The notes beneath the pieces were generated by a model. The model made no database searches. It saw only the letters and a list, made by a program, of their open reading frames with translations, and had not been told where the DNA came from. This document shows, piece after piece, positions 7,501-13,632 of a DNA stretch of 18,785 nt. How positions within the stretch are numbered: the stretch's first letter is position 1; every line of letters begins with the position of its first letter. The position numbers were made by a program, and so were the translations under genes. This stretch comes from CAYVCG01 sp964449985 (GTDB lineage Bacteria > Bacillota > Clostridia > Lachnospirales > WRAX01), in contig CAYVCG010000040.1 of NCBI GenBank assembly GCA_964449985.1, positions 1 to 18,785 on the forward strand. The letters run 5' to 3'.

Positions 7501-7626
7501 TTCTATAACAGCGCTTAATATATCTCCAGCCTTTGCCGAAAAGCTGTTTTTATTTTCTTCACGCCGCCCAAAAATGGCGTTAAGCCCCTTATTCCGCCCG
7601 ACCATATTTAAGTTTATATTTTGCAT
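4543..7626 (-). CDS. DUF6240-like flagellar protein with FliK-like C-terminus
   Basis: This is a 1027-aa cytoplasmic-type protein with no signal peptide. Residues about 30-90 form a small beta-rich domain. Residues about 155-820 carry at least seven degenerate helical repeats of about 25-30 residues built as 'helix, turn N/D-x-hydrophobic-x-hydrophobic-T/N-x-EN-hydrophobic, helix', for example FLAKNELPINAENIKKVKLL and ILTKNNMEINPENLAQIKLI. This is the pattern I associate with DUF6240 proteins of clostridial flagellar loci. Residues about 905-1000 (FISLDAGSLGEVSVLVR ... LNDLIAAAGFEPSSIVF) match the shape of the FliK/hook-length-control C-terminal domain. FliK measures the hook and switches export to filament proteins, so a role next to flagellin fits. 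The family name is from memory of the repeat pattern. GGGGGAG lies six bases before the ATG. It is the first gene of a three-gene unit. Confidence 0.8.
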   Translation of the reverse strand: MQNINLNMVGRNKGLNAIFGRREENKNSFSAKAGDILSAVIEKKTEKTVALRLKDDSTCDFPSDKIQGEQGDEIYLQVVSADKKGVSLKQIDSYKNIERSLKQMDLKSLKELMQKSDFIAPEENILAPKQLNEESEAKLAEAIRKLKRQLSYASGNLTGAVVAQLAANGIAVEKISVNVLNSAIKEVISNPKKSGVNPSTQPAAKGLLKKLDDIGQLSHESIAKLIKDEKPLTIENIYKAKYSAVASDATMPEDTLESLLPEIQKAMEREKIDITPENLAISKFLAKNELPINAENIKKVKLLRDLNNSIDKQELLNNALTLMQDGSDPLGAVIAPPYENQHDLYIEYENIINDLQDITPEHINLLNRNNIEVTIKNLQSVLRNRRIEPPKNEQKTSIADIEASSITHRRQLAEIQLKLNFQAAVRLADKNIRIDTMPLQQVVENLRALESEKYAQALEAFEAPATPQNIEQMSDVFRHIYNFVPTSLSVITGVANQTIPFTVEAVGAANAAALYESQTVPNPKYGDSMSKVQDQFAPLLESLGIEPTEANIRAAEILTKNNMEINPENLAQIKLIDTKINDVYERLNPYIAADMIKNGLNPSEMNIDEVIEYINNFSETFGDNTADKIAKYIKQMDDSKTVTKQERDSVLAIYRMLNQIQKDGASAVGAAYKADMPLTLGNLLEAAKIMQKSKGRAYMDTVVSDESGAAERRINSADTIKEILQKTATRTYDEYMLRAFSNYANGETLGVLVRNGDFEELSVETAAEKIKEIYNDLSKTADTEKLASTDAITQNVVRFMQENQIPYTLNNIDAVKQLIKEEGYWSKEPSHLRERIKQVGLTIDSAVMDTSLSQIKEGATPNDIMESIAAQLNEIISETDDADIIGDAVSVRNVTQALSATASRGFNKLPIIFNDKLSEINMYVLNDNIDEAGAIDTFISLDAGSLGEVSVLVRTEGGKASLIVSANADSIERLEKNISELNDLIAAAGFEPSSIVFKPDKIASNANQASEILQLNQSEDSRFEAVI

Positions 7627-7679
7627 ACAAATTTCTCCCCCTGAAACGCTAAGGTAAGATAAGGAAATGTTCTAAATAT

Positions 7680-7706
7680 ATTTCGGTTGAAGTATGTATA
7701 TTATTA
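7680..7706 (-). promoter_or_regulatory. Candidate sigma-D (sigma-28) flagellar promoter
   Basis: On the minus strand TAAT, 15 bases, ACCGAAAT, compared with the sigma-28 consensus TAAA-N15-GCCGATAA. The core CCGA and the spacing fit; four positions differ in all. It lies about 55 bases before the ATG of the DUF6240-like gene, where a late flagellar promoter is expected. Confidence 0.42.
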
Positions 7707-7733
7707 ACATTAGTTTTCGGAAGGTGTTGCTAT

Positions 7734-8684
7734 TTGGAGAGAAAAAATGTGTTTAACAGCATATATGCCCGGCTCAATTGCTGCGGGCAAAAAACAACAG
7801 ATTTCCCTGTTTGCATAGATATAGAGCTGACAAACCATTGCAATTTCAAATGCCTGATGTGCCCCTGCGGAACAGGGGTTATGCGTCGGGCAAAGGGCTT
7901 TATGGATAAAGAAACGTTTGATAAAATAATAACAGAAATAAAGGATACAGGAACAGCCCTGAGATTTATAAGATGGGGCGAGCCGCTTTTACACAAAGAC
8001 TTGCTGTCATATATAAAAAAGGTAAAGGAAAACGGCATAATATGCCACATAAACACGAATGCATCACTTTTGACTGAGGATATATCAAAAAAACTGATAG
8101 ACTTGGAGCTAAACAGCATAAAGCTATCGTTCCAAGGTGTTGATGAACATTCTTATGAGCAAATGCGCATAAATGGTGACTTCAACCAGATTATACAAAA
8201 CATAAAGCAGCTTCATGAATTGCGGGGGGATAAAGAATTTCCATATATCCATGCCGCAACGACAACAACATATGAATCAGCAAAGCAAATAGCGATATTT
8301 AAAGAGAAAATGAATAAAATCTGCGATTTGGTAACGATAGGAAAAACAAAACTTGAGCATATAGAAGAGGATGAAACAGCGTTAAACCGAAGAGAAAAAG
8401 GAGTTCTGCTTGAGTTGAAACAAAAACAGTCATTACAAAAAAAGCGCTTTAACACATGCCCAGAGGTTTTTGGAAAGCTATCCATAAACTGGAACGGGGA
8501 TGTAAGCGCATGTTGCATGGATTATGATAATAAAATGATTTTGGGTAACATCCATAAAGCAAGCCTTTCTGAAATCTGGGCTTCGCCGCTTTTGGAAAGC
8601 TATCGTAAAATCCTTGGAGAAAAGCGGTTTGAGGAGCTGGAGCTTTGCAGAGAGTGTTATGATTATATGGGGATACAGGCATAA
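7734..8684 (+). CDS. Radical SAM protein with SPASM domain
   Basis: This is a 316-aa enzyme. The radical SAM cluster motif is Cys36, Cys40, Cys43 (CNFKCLMC), which binds the 4Fe-4S cluster that cleaves S-adenosylmethionine. RWGEPLLH (80-87) is the SAM-binding 'GGE-like' segment and INTNASLL (106-113) the next barrel strand. A C-terminal SPASM-type region holds Cys242, Cys260, Cys261, Cys305 and Cys308 around INWNGDVSACCMDYDN, for auxiliary Fe-S cluster(s). Such enzymes modify peptides, sugars or cofactors; the substrate cannot be read from sequence. The start is TTG at 7734, supported by AAGGTG seven bases upstream; no in-frame ATG is suitably placed. It is divergent from the flagellar unit across 107 bases, so a role in filament or surface-glycan modification is possible. 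It is followed by a convergent gene. Confidence 0.87.
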   Translation: MERKNVFNSIYARLNCCGQKTTDFPVCIDIELTNHCNFKCLMCPCGTGVMRRAKGFMDKETFDKIITEIKDTGTALRFIRWGEPLLHKDLLSYIKKVKENGIICHINTNASLLTEDISKKLIDLELNSIKLSFQGVDEHSYEQMRINGDFNQIIQNIKQLHELRGDKEFPYIHAATTTTYESAKQIAIFKEKMNKICDLVTIGKTKLEHIEEDETALNRREKGVLLELKQKQSLQKKRFNTCPEVFGKLSINWNGDVSACCMDYDNKMILGNIHKASLSEIWASPLLESYRKILGEKRFEELELCRECYDYMGIQA

Positions 8685-8689
8685 GCCCC

Positions 8690-8712
8690 GGGGAAACTTT
8701 TAAATGTTCCCC
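8690..8712. terminator. Hairpin between radical SAM and RNase Z genes
   Basis: GGGGAAAC (8690-8697), loop TTTTAAAT, GTTCCCC (8706-8712), with one bulged A. It stands between convergent genes six bases after the radical SAM stop. The T-tract is poor on both strands, so efficiency is uncertain. Confidence 0.5.
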
Positions 8713-8717
8713 CAATA

Positions 8718-9638
8718 TTAATCATCCTCAAACTTGATTGTCTTATTCATACGATCCTTACCTACGATTGAATTTGGAAATATATCCCTGGCCACATCAA
8801 TAAATTCATTTGGATTAGTCATAGCCGGGCTGAAATGAGTGAGCCACATCTCATTCACATTTCCATCCCTTGCAAGGCGCGCCGCTTCAGCAAAAAGCAT
8901 GTGTTTATGCTCCCGAACCTTATCCAGCTTTTCATTATCTCCATATATGCCTTCGCAAACGAAAAGGTCAGAACCCTGTATAAAAGCTGGTATTGTGCCC
9001 ACTGGGCGGGAATCTGTGCAGTAGCTTATTTTTATACCACGCCTTGCAGGCCCTAACACCATGTCAGGGGTGTATAACTTGTCCTCAAACTCAACATCAT
9101 CGCCTCTTTGTAGGAAAGACCATAGGTTTCTTGGTATGTTTAGCGCTGTCGCTCTGCTTAGATCAAACTTCCCCTTACGGGGCGCTTCCAGAGAATAAGC
9201 GTAGCATGGCATACGGTGATCCAGCGGCAAGGCTCGGATGATATATCCGTGTTTTTCAATGTAAAAATCGTCTTTTATTGCATACGGAATATTTACAAAC
9301 TCCATATCAAACGGCAGCTCCGGCGCGATAACGCATAGCTTTCTAACCACATCTTCAACGCCTTGCGGCCCGATTATAGTCAGTGGTTCTTCTCTGCCAG
9401 AGTTTCCCATCGTCAAAAGAAGGCCGGGCAGGCCCGATATATGATCCGCATGGAAATGCGTGAAACATAAAACATCTATATTTTTAAAGCCCCAGCCCAT
9501 CAGCTTCATAGTCACCTGAGTGCTTTCGCCGCAGTCTATCAAAAGCATACTTCCGTTAAGCCGGCATAATAAAGAAGTCAAAAATCTTTGGGGCAAGGGC
9601 ATCATCCCCCCTGTTCCCAAAAGCGCAACATCAAGCAT
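8718..9638 (-). CDS. rnz: Ribonuclease Z (tRNA 3' processing endonuclease)
   Basis: This is a 306-aa metallo-beta-lactamase-fold nuclease that removes 3' trailers from tRNA precursors. The Zn ligands are in place: H61-F-H63-A-D65-H66 (THFHADHISGLPGLL), His141 (LDHRMPCYAYS), Asp209 (SYCTDSRP) and His268 (LTHFSPAM). Length agrees with the usual about 305-310. The ATG at 9638 is chosen because GGAGG lies seven bases before it and because RNase Z begins like this (MLDVALLGTGG). An in-frame TTG at 9659 would add seven residues without its own ribosome site. It starts 21 bases after the glycosyltransferase stop, so the two are probably one operon. The pairing of a tRNA maturase with a lipid-linked sugar transferase looks positional rather than functional. 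Confidence 0.95.
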   Translation of the reverse strand: MLDVALLGTGGMMPLPQRFLTSLLCRLNGSMLLIDCGESTQVTMKLMGWGFKNIDVLCFTHFHADHISGLPGLLLTMGNSGREEPLTIIGPQGVEDVVRKLCVIAPELPFDMEFVNIPYAIKDDFYIEKHGYIIRALPLDHRMPCYAYSLEAPRKGKFDLSRATALNIPRNLWSFLQRGDDVEFEDKLYTPDMVLGPARRGIKISYCTDSRPVGTIPAFIQGSDLFVCEGIYGDNEKLDKVREHKHMLFAEAARLARDGNVNEMWLTHFSPAMTNPNEFIDVARDIFPNSIVGKDRMNKTIKFEDD

Positions 9639-9659
9639 AATAAACCTCCGAATTAGCAA

Positions 9660-10595
9660 TCATAGTTTTTCCTTTATAATATATCTTGGTCTTTTTTTAA
9701 CCTCGTCATAAATTTTTGATATATACGTCCCGATTATGCCAAGACAGAATAATATCGCTCCGCCTAAAATGAGTATTAGCAGAATAACAGTCGAAAATCC
9801 GCTTTCAGCAACACCGATGACTTTGTTATAAATCGTTTGAATACCTAGAATAAATGCCCCTATAAAAAAGGCTATGCTCAAAATATTCGTTAAATAAAGC
9901 GGAGCAGAGGAAAAGCTGGTGAGCGCATTAAGCGCCAGCTTCATGAGTTTTATCGTGGAGAATTTTGTATCTCCTCCATTTCTGGCTTGTACTTTAAAAT
10001 ACAACTTAGCCTTATCAAAACCCACCCATTCCATCATACCACGGAAAAATGTGTTTGTATCCCCTATTTCTTTCCATGCATCTATAGCCGACTTGTCTAT
10101 GAGTTTAAAGTCAGAGGAATTGTCCATATTAAAGCCGGAAAAACCGTTTATTATTTTATAAAAAAGCTTTGCACATATTCTTCCTAAGAAACTTTCCTTC
10201 CCTCTATCCTCTTTAACGCACTCCACAACATTATATCCTTCTGCCTGTTTGTTTAGCATAAGCGGAATCATATCAGGAGGATGCTGCAAATCGGAATCCA
10301 TAACGACGCATAATGGGGCAGTAACATGCATAAGACCAGCGCACAGAGCCGATTCCTTTCCAAAATTCCTACTTAGATTTATGCCGGAAACATGCCCTAA
10401 ATGCTCCTTTAAGAGTTTTATCTGCTCCCACGAATTGTCACAAGAGCCATCGTTAACGATAATAAAACGCCGACCTATCCCGTTATCCCGCAAAACCCTA
10501 TCTATGCACACTATATTATCAAACAAAAAACCGCCTTCATTATACACTGGTATTACGATATCAACAACGCCTGTGTTTTCCACTGGGTTTTCCAT
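9660..10595 (-). CDS. GtrB/DPMS-type family 2 glycosyltransferase
   Basis: The protein is 311 aa from the ATG at 10595. A GT2 GT-A fold (about 11-230) begins VDIVIPVYNEGG and contains NDGS (48-51), RNFGKESAL (76-84) and the metal-binding motif MDSDLQHPP (99-107, Asp100 and Asp102). Two membrane helices follow at about 233-253 and 268-292, then a basic tail. This is the layout of enzymes that load a sugar onto undecaprenyl phosphate (GtrB, ArnC, DPM1 types) for glycan decoration outside the cell. The sugar is unknown. The frame continues upstream to a TTG at 10631, which has no ribosome site and lies next to a hairpin. The ATG has GGAG 11 bases upstream, a long but possible spacing. The start region is made of three 12-base tandem copies. 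Confidence 0.9.
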   Translation of the reverse strand: MENPVENTGVVDIVIPVYNEGGFLFDNIVCIDRVLRDNGIGRRFIIVNDGSCDNSWEQIKLLKEHLGHVSGINLSRNFGKESALCAGLMHVTAPLCVVMDSDLQHPPDMIPLMLNKQAEGYNVVECVKEDRGKESFLGRICAKLFYKIINGFSGFNMDNSSDFKLIDKSAIDAWKEIGDTNTFFRGMMEWVGFDKAKLYFKVQARNGGDTKFSTIKLMKLALNALTSFSSAPLYLTNILSIAFFIGAFILGIQTIYNKVIGVAESGFSTVILLILILGGAILFCLGIIGTYISKIYDEVKKRPRYIIKEKL

Positions 10596-10607
10596 TGGGT
10601 TTTCAAC
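10572..10607 (-). repeat. Three tandem 12-base copies at the glycosyltransferase start
   Basis: On the plus strand the copies read TGTGTTTTCCAC, TGGGTTTTCCAT, TGGGTTTTCAAC. On the coding strand they give GTTGAAAACCCA, ATGGAAAACCCA, GTGGAAAACACA (VENP/MENP/VENT), so the repeats place possible ATG and GTG starts 12 bases apart. Confidence 0.8.
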
Positions 10608-10632
10608 TCCATTTAAATATTTACGCAACAAA

Positions 10633-10659
10633 GGCGTTTATGCCAAAAGCATAAACACC
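10633..10659 (-). promoter_or_regulatory. Leader hairpin upstream of the glycosyltransferase
   Basis: GTTTATGC (10636-10643 on plus) pairs with GCATAAAC (10649-10656) around a five-base loop; on the minus-strand RNA a G-U pair extends it to 11 pairs. It lies in the leader about 38 bases before the ATG. The downstream sequence CTTTGTTG is a poor T-tract, so mRNA stability or attenuation is possible but unproven. Confidence 0.5.
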
Positions 10660-10722
10660 CATATTATTTCATAAGACCTTTCGATATATCCCATAGGTAA
10701 ACGTTTTAAGTAGTCAATTAGT

Positions 10723-10751
10723 ATTCTACACCAAATATAATGACTTGGCAA
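10723..10751 (-). promoter_or_regulatory. Sigma-A promoter for glycosyltransferase-rnz unit
   Basis: TTGCCA (plus 10746-10751), 17 bases, TAGAAT (plus 10723-10728): five of six matches in each box with ideal spacing. Transcription would start near 10716, leaving a leader of about 120 bases. Confidence 0.75.
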
Positions 10752-10752
10752 G

Positions 10753-10795
10753 GTTATCCAGAGGTAAAAATCAAACAGTTTGCTGGTTGGATAAC
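10753..10795. promoter_or_regulatory. 8-base inverted repeat abutting the -35 box
   Basis: GTTATCCA (10753-10760) and TGGATAAC (10788-10795) form a perfect inverted repeat with a 27-base centre. One arm lies directly upstream of the -35 of the glycosyltransferase promoter; the other is eight bases beyond the anti-sigma stop. It could be a looping operator or the stem of a transcript end for the sigma/anti-sigma unit. Confidence 0.4.
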
Positions 10796-10802
10796 GATAC
10801 CC

Positions 10803-11687
10803 TTAGAGGGGAAGAATAATATCGGCGACAATATCATTCGGAATAACAAATTCGGGAGAACCTGATGAACCAGGGCCTACTTCGTATTTGTCAAAACAAA
10901 TCACAATATTGCCTTCATCATTAATATAAAACTTCTGATCAGGGCTTATTTGAGTAAAGCTTTCGGCAAACTCATCAGCTTCCCAATATACTACAGCACC
11001 GGACTCTTTATTTATTTTTTGCATCTGATCAGCTATATATGTAGACAAAACGCCCACGTAATCAGCATTTTCTTTAAACATCTCAGGAAGGGTGATGAGC
11101 TTTCCTGTTTTTTTGTTTATATTATAATATGTGTGTTTTGTTGAAGATGAACCTACAACATTTAAAATATAAACATCAATTGCTAATATATCTTCATTAT
11201 CAGTTTTAACCATATAACTCGATTGCATACCCATATGAACCTCTTCGCCTGGGAATGCTTCTTTTATTTCTTTCATATCTGCTTCAAAAGCCGCAATGAC
11301 AGCAGATGCATTTTCTTGGAATTTGGTGTTAAGCTCATTTTCAAGCTCCTTATCCAAAAGCCCTTCAATCTTTGGAGTTTCTACAAGGGCATCAAAACCG
11401 CCATCCTTGATCTCATATTTTCCAAAAGTCAATACCCTTACTAGGCCTCCAAACCCGGGAATTTCTGATACGCTTGCTGCGAATGCAGGATTTAGGTTTA
11501 AAGCGCCAATGCCAACAACAGCTGCCGCTGCAACACATGCCGCAGTTTTTGCAGCAATTCTTAAAATCGAGTTATTATTTGGTTGTTTTTTCATAATCGT
11601 ATCTATCCTTTTCTTTAAATTTTTTGGAGCATGTATGCTTTCATATTCCTCTTTTATTTTTTGAAAATTGTTATCCGGCAGATTCAT
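10803..11687 (-). CDS. rsiV: RsiV-like anti-sigma factor (DUF3298 family)
   Basis: This 294-aa single-pass membrane protein has a cytoplasmic N-terminus (1-42) with a conserved anti-sigma-like patch (HAPKNLKKRIDTIMKK). A membrane helix at about 43-63 is followed by NPAFAASVSEIPGFGGLVRV, and an extracellular domain (about 90-294) fits the DUF4163/DUF3298 fold of Bacillus and Clostridioides RsiV. In B. subtilis, RsiV binds lysozyme, is then cut by signal peptidase and by RasP, and frees SigV. The AxA site (AFA, 68-70) just after the helix is the expected cut position. The ATG is one base after the stop of the sigma gene and its GGGAGG lies in that gene's last codons, so translation is probably coupled. 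Lysozyme as the signal is inferred from the family. Confidence 0.85.
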   Translation of the reverse strand: MNLPDNNFQKIKEEYESIHAPKNLKKRIDTIMKKQPNNNSILRIAAKTAACVAAAAVVGIGALNLNPAFAASVSEIPGFGGLVRVLTFGKYEIKDGGFDALVETPKIEGLLDKELENELNTKFQENASAVIAAFEADMKEIKEAFPGEEVHMGMQSSYMVKTDNEDILAIDVYILNVVGSSSTKHTYYNINKKTGKLITLPEMFKENADYVGVLSTYIADQMQKINKESGAVVYWEADEFAESFTQISPDQKFYINDEGNIVICFDKYEVGPGSSGSPEFVIPNDIVADIILPL

Positions 11688-11688
11688 T

Positions 11689-12189
11689 TTAATTCCTCCC
11701 CCTTATATTTGTTGAATTATCAGCTGCCATTTCAACCCTTAAAATTTTTAGAGCTGTATAAAGCCTTGTTTTAACCGTATTAATGTTTTCCGACAAAGTC
11801 TCTGCTATTTCACCTAAGCTCATATCCTCAAAATATCTGAGTATTATTATAACTCTGTATTTTGGCTCAAGCTGTTCCACCAACTCTTTAAGGCTGACCC
11901 TTCCTTCAAAATCGTAATCGACAGTTTTTTCGTGTTCATGACTATCCAAATATAATACTTTGCTTTTTTCCTTAAAAGCTGTATTTGCCGTATTAATAAT
12001 AATCCTAAAAAACCACGTCTTTATTTTATCGGAATCTTTGAGAGAGTGTGCGTACTTTAAAGCTTTTAAAGCACTTTCTATCACAACGTCTTCAGCCACT
12101 TGAGGATGCTTTGTGTATGATAGAGCAAACCTGTAGGCATTATCCAGATTTTCCTGTATGTATAACTCAAACAGTTCTCTATTTGTCAT
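11689..12189 (-). CDS. sigV: ECF sigma factor, SigV-like
   Basis: This 166-aa sigma-70-type factor consists of region 2 (about 10-75: AYRFALSYTKHPQVAEDVV, IKTWFFRIIINTA) and region 4 (about 98-152: LEPKYRVIIILRYFEDMSL, then the helix-turn-helix LGEIAETLSENINTVKTRLY), without regions 1 and 3. That is the ECF layout. Its partner is the RsiV-like anti-sigma gene one base downstream. SigV-type factors in Firmicutes control wall modification that protects against lysozyme. AAGGAGG lies seven bases before the ATG. A possible self-activated promoter stands immediately upstream. The specific name rests on the identity of the anti-sigma partner, since ECF factors are hard to subdivide by eye. Confidence 0.9.
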   Translation of the reverse strand: MTNRELFELYIQENLDNAYRFALSYTKHPQVAEDVVIESALKALKYAHSLKDSDKIKTWFFRIIINTANTAFKEKSKVLYLDSHEHEKTVDYDFEGRVSLKELVEQLEPKYRVIIILRYFEDMSLGEIAETLSENINTVKTRLYTALKILRVEMAADNSTNIRGRN

Positions 12190-12210
12190 TTTCTTTACCT
12201 CCTTTGTATA

Positions 12211-12238
12211 TTAGACTGACCAAAACTAGAAAAAGTTC
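12211..12238 (-). promoter_or_regulatory. Candidate ECF-type promoter for the sigma/anti-sigma unit
   Basis: On the minus strand GAACTT, 16 bases, GTCTAA, close to the general ECF layout (GGAACTT ... GTC). The -10 ends 21 bases before the ATG, so the leader would be very short but would keep AAGGAGG. This suggests autoregulation; sequence match only. Confidence 0.4.
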
Positions 12239-12298
12239 TATAGTCATAAAATTTATTTTCCCATTCAAAGATATTATATACTTCTGCTTTGTTTTTCA

Positions 12299-12327
12299 TT
12301 GCCCTTTTTAACGCTGTTTGTTATGAT
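12299..12327 (+). promoter_or_regulatory. Sigma-A promoter for the stalk/binding-protein gene
   Basis: TTGCCC (12299-12304), 17 bases, TATGAT (12322-12327). Start would be near 12334, about 33 bases before the ATG, with AAGGAG in the leader. Confidence 0.6.
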
Positions 12328-12366
12328 TAAGATGCTATATAAAATATATCTAAGGAGCGTGTTTAA

Positions 12367-13518
12367 ATGAGCAAACGAATTCAAGGTTTAATTGCAGGAC
12401 TGATTTTAGGCATAATCTTAATGACTTCCATCACAGCTGTTGCTGCAAATTTTCAAGCACTTACAGCATCGTTCCCAATTTTTATAAGGGGTACGGAGTT
12501 TAAACCAGAAAACCCGCCAGTTGTTATCAATGGCAGAACCTATTTGCCATTAAAGGATACCGGCGACGCTTTAGGCATTAACGTTAAATGGAATGAGGAA
12601 TTGTCAAGAGTCGATATTGGCGAACCGTACGTGAATATTGAAACCAGCGAAACACCTAAAACTATTGGATACTCGGTTTATGATATCGAGTACGAGTTTT
12701 TTCAGAGAATGGAAGCAGGTGTAAAAGACAGTGTTTTAAGTAGCGGTTTCACCTATATGCTGCATGATGAGAAAAGTGACGAAGATGTGATGCTAAATGG
12801 CGCAATCGGCATGATTAATTCCGGTATTTCTGCTCTTATTATTACGCCTTACGATTCAGAGCCCCTTACATCTGTTATTATGGAAGCAAAGAAAAAAAAT
12901 ATTCCGGTTGTAATTAGCGATATCTGTTACAATGAGAGCAACTGCGATGCTTTCATTGCACATGACTGTTACAAAGGAGGCCAAATGGCGGCTGATTACA
13001 CTAAACAATTACTTAAAGGCAGGGAAGGTTCTAAAAAAGTTGCGATTATTAAGTGTGAACCGGAAGCCAATATTGCTAACCGCCGCGGCGCAGGTTATAA
13101 AGATAACATAACTGCTGCCGGATTTACAGTTGTTAAAGAAGTTATAGGTTACTCTTTGTATGACAAAGGTTATACAGTAATGAAAGACCTTCTTTCTTCT
13201 GACCCTGATATTGTTGCTGTATTTGCCGAAAATGACCCTATGGCAGTTGGCGCGGCCAATGCTTTAGCTGACTTAGGACGTAAAGACGTTGTTGTTATTG
13301 GTTTTAATGGAGACCAAGAAGCTTTAGAAGCCATGGAAATAGGTATTTTGGACGCAACAATATATCAAGACCCTTATGCAGCAGGCAGACTCGCTGTTAA
13401 TGTTGCGGAAAAATTAATCAATGGCGAGACTATAACTTACGACAAACCTGATACTCGTGAGATTTTTGTTCCTGTTGAATTAATTACGCCTGATAACATT
13501 TCGGAATATTTTGAGTAA
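12367..13518 (+). CDS. Exported stalk-domain / sugar-type periplasmic-binding fusion
   Basis: This is a 383-aa secreted protein. The signal peptide (about 1-27) ends AVAA with no lipobox Cys. Residues about 33-86 form a copper-amine-oxidase N-terminal-like 'stalk' domain (PPVVINGRTYLPLKDTGDALG, WNEELSRVDI). Residues about 98-383 form a type I periplasmic-binding fold of the ribose/galactose-binding kind: MINSGISALIITPYDSEPL, IPVVISDICYN, VFAENDPMAVGAANALADLG, VVIGFNGDQEALEAM and IYQDPYAAGRLAV. The binding fold normally hands sugars to an ABC importer or a chemoreceptor. No permease or ATPase gene is nearby and there is no lipid anchor, both unusual for a Gram-positive binding protein. It may act as a wall-associated sensor or scavenger. 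It has its own promoter and terminator. Confidence 0.88.
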   Translation: MSKRIQGLIAGLILGIILMTSITAVAANFQALTASFPIFIRGTEFKPENPPVVINGRTYLPLKDTGDALGINVKWNEELSRVDIGEPYVNIETSETPKTIGYSVYDIEYEFFQRMEAGVKDSVLSSGFTYMLHDEKSDEDVMLNGAIGMINSGISALIITPYDSEPLTSVIMEAKKKNIPVVISDICYNESNCDAFIAHDCYKGGQMAADYTKQLLKGREGSKKVAIIKCEPEANIANRRGAGYKDNITAAGFTVVKEVIGYSLYDKGYTVMKDLLSSDPDIVAVFAENDPMAVGAANALADLGRKDVVVIGFNGDQEALEAMEIGILDATIYQDPYAAGRLAVNVAEKLINGETITYDKPDTREIFVPVELITPDNISEYFE

Positions 13519-13549
13519 TGATTAGGGCAAAACTGATGAGATTATTTTA

Positions 13550-13590
13550 AAAACAACCCACTCCGCAAAAATTTGTGAGTGGGTTGTTTT
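13550..13590. terminator. Strong bidirectional terminator
   Basis: AAAACAACCCACTC (13550-13563) pairs with GAGTGGGTTGTTTT (13577-13590), a 14-bp stem continuing into TTTTTT on the plus strand and TTTTTAAAA on the minus strand. It serves the convergent genes at 12367 and 13633. Confidence 0.92.
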
Positions 13591-13632
13591 TTCGGTTGAA
13601 TTTAATATTGTGCTCGATATGGCATTTCATTT

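Noticed and set aside
7730..8119. 129-codon minus-strand ORF
   Set aside because: Shadow of the radical SAM gene, whose motifs are unambiguous.
9639..9659. TTG start adding seven residues to RNase Z
   Set aside because: The ATG at 9638 has GGAGG seven bases upstream and matches the normal RNase Z N-terminus.
10249..10674. 141-codon plus-strand ORF
   Set aside because: It lies antisense to the glycosyltransferase, has no family features and no ribosome site.
10635..10695. 18-codon leader ORF (starts MGYIERSYEI) before the glycosyltransferase
   Set aside because: It has no ribosome site and ends inside the leader hairpin without a run of regulatory codons; probably chance.
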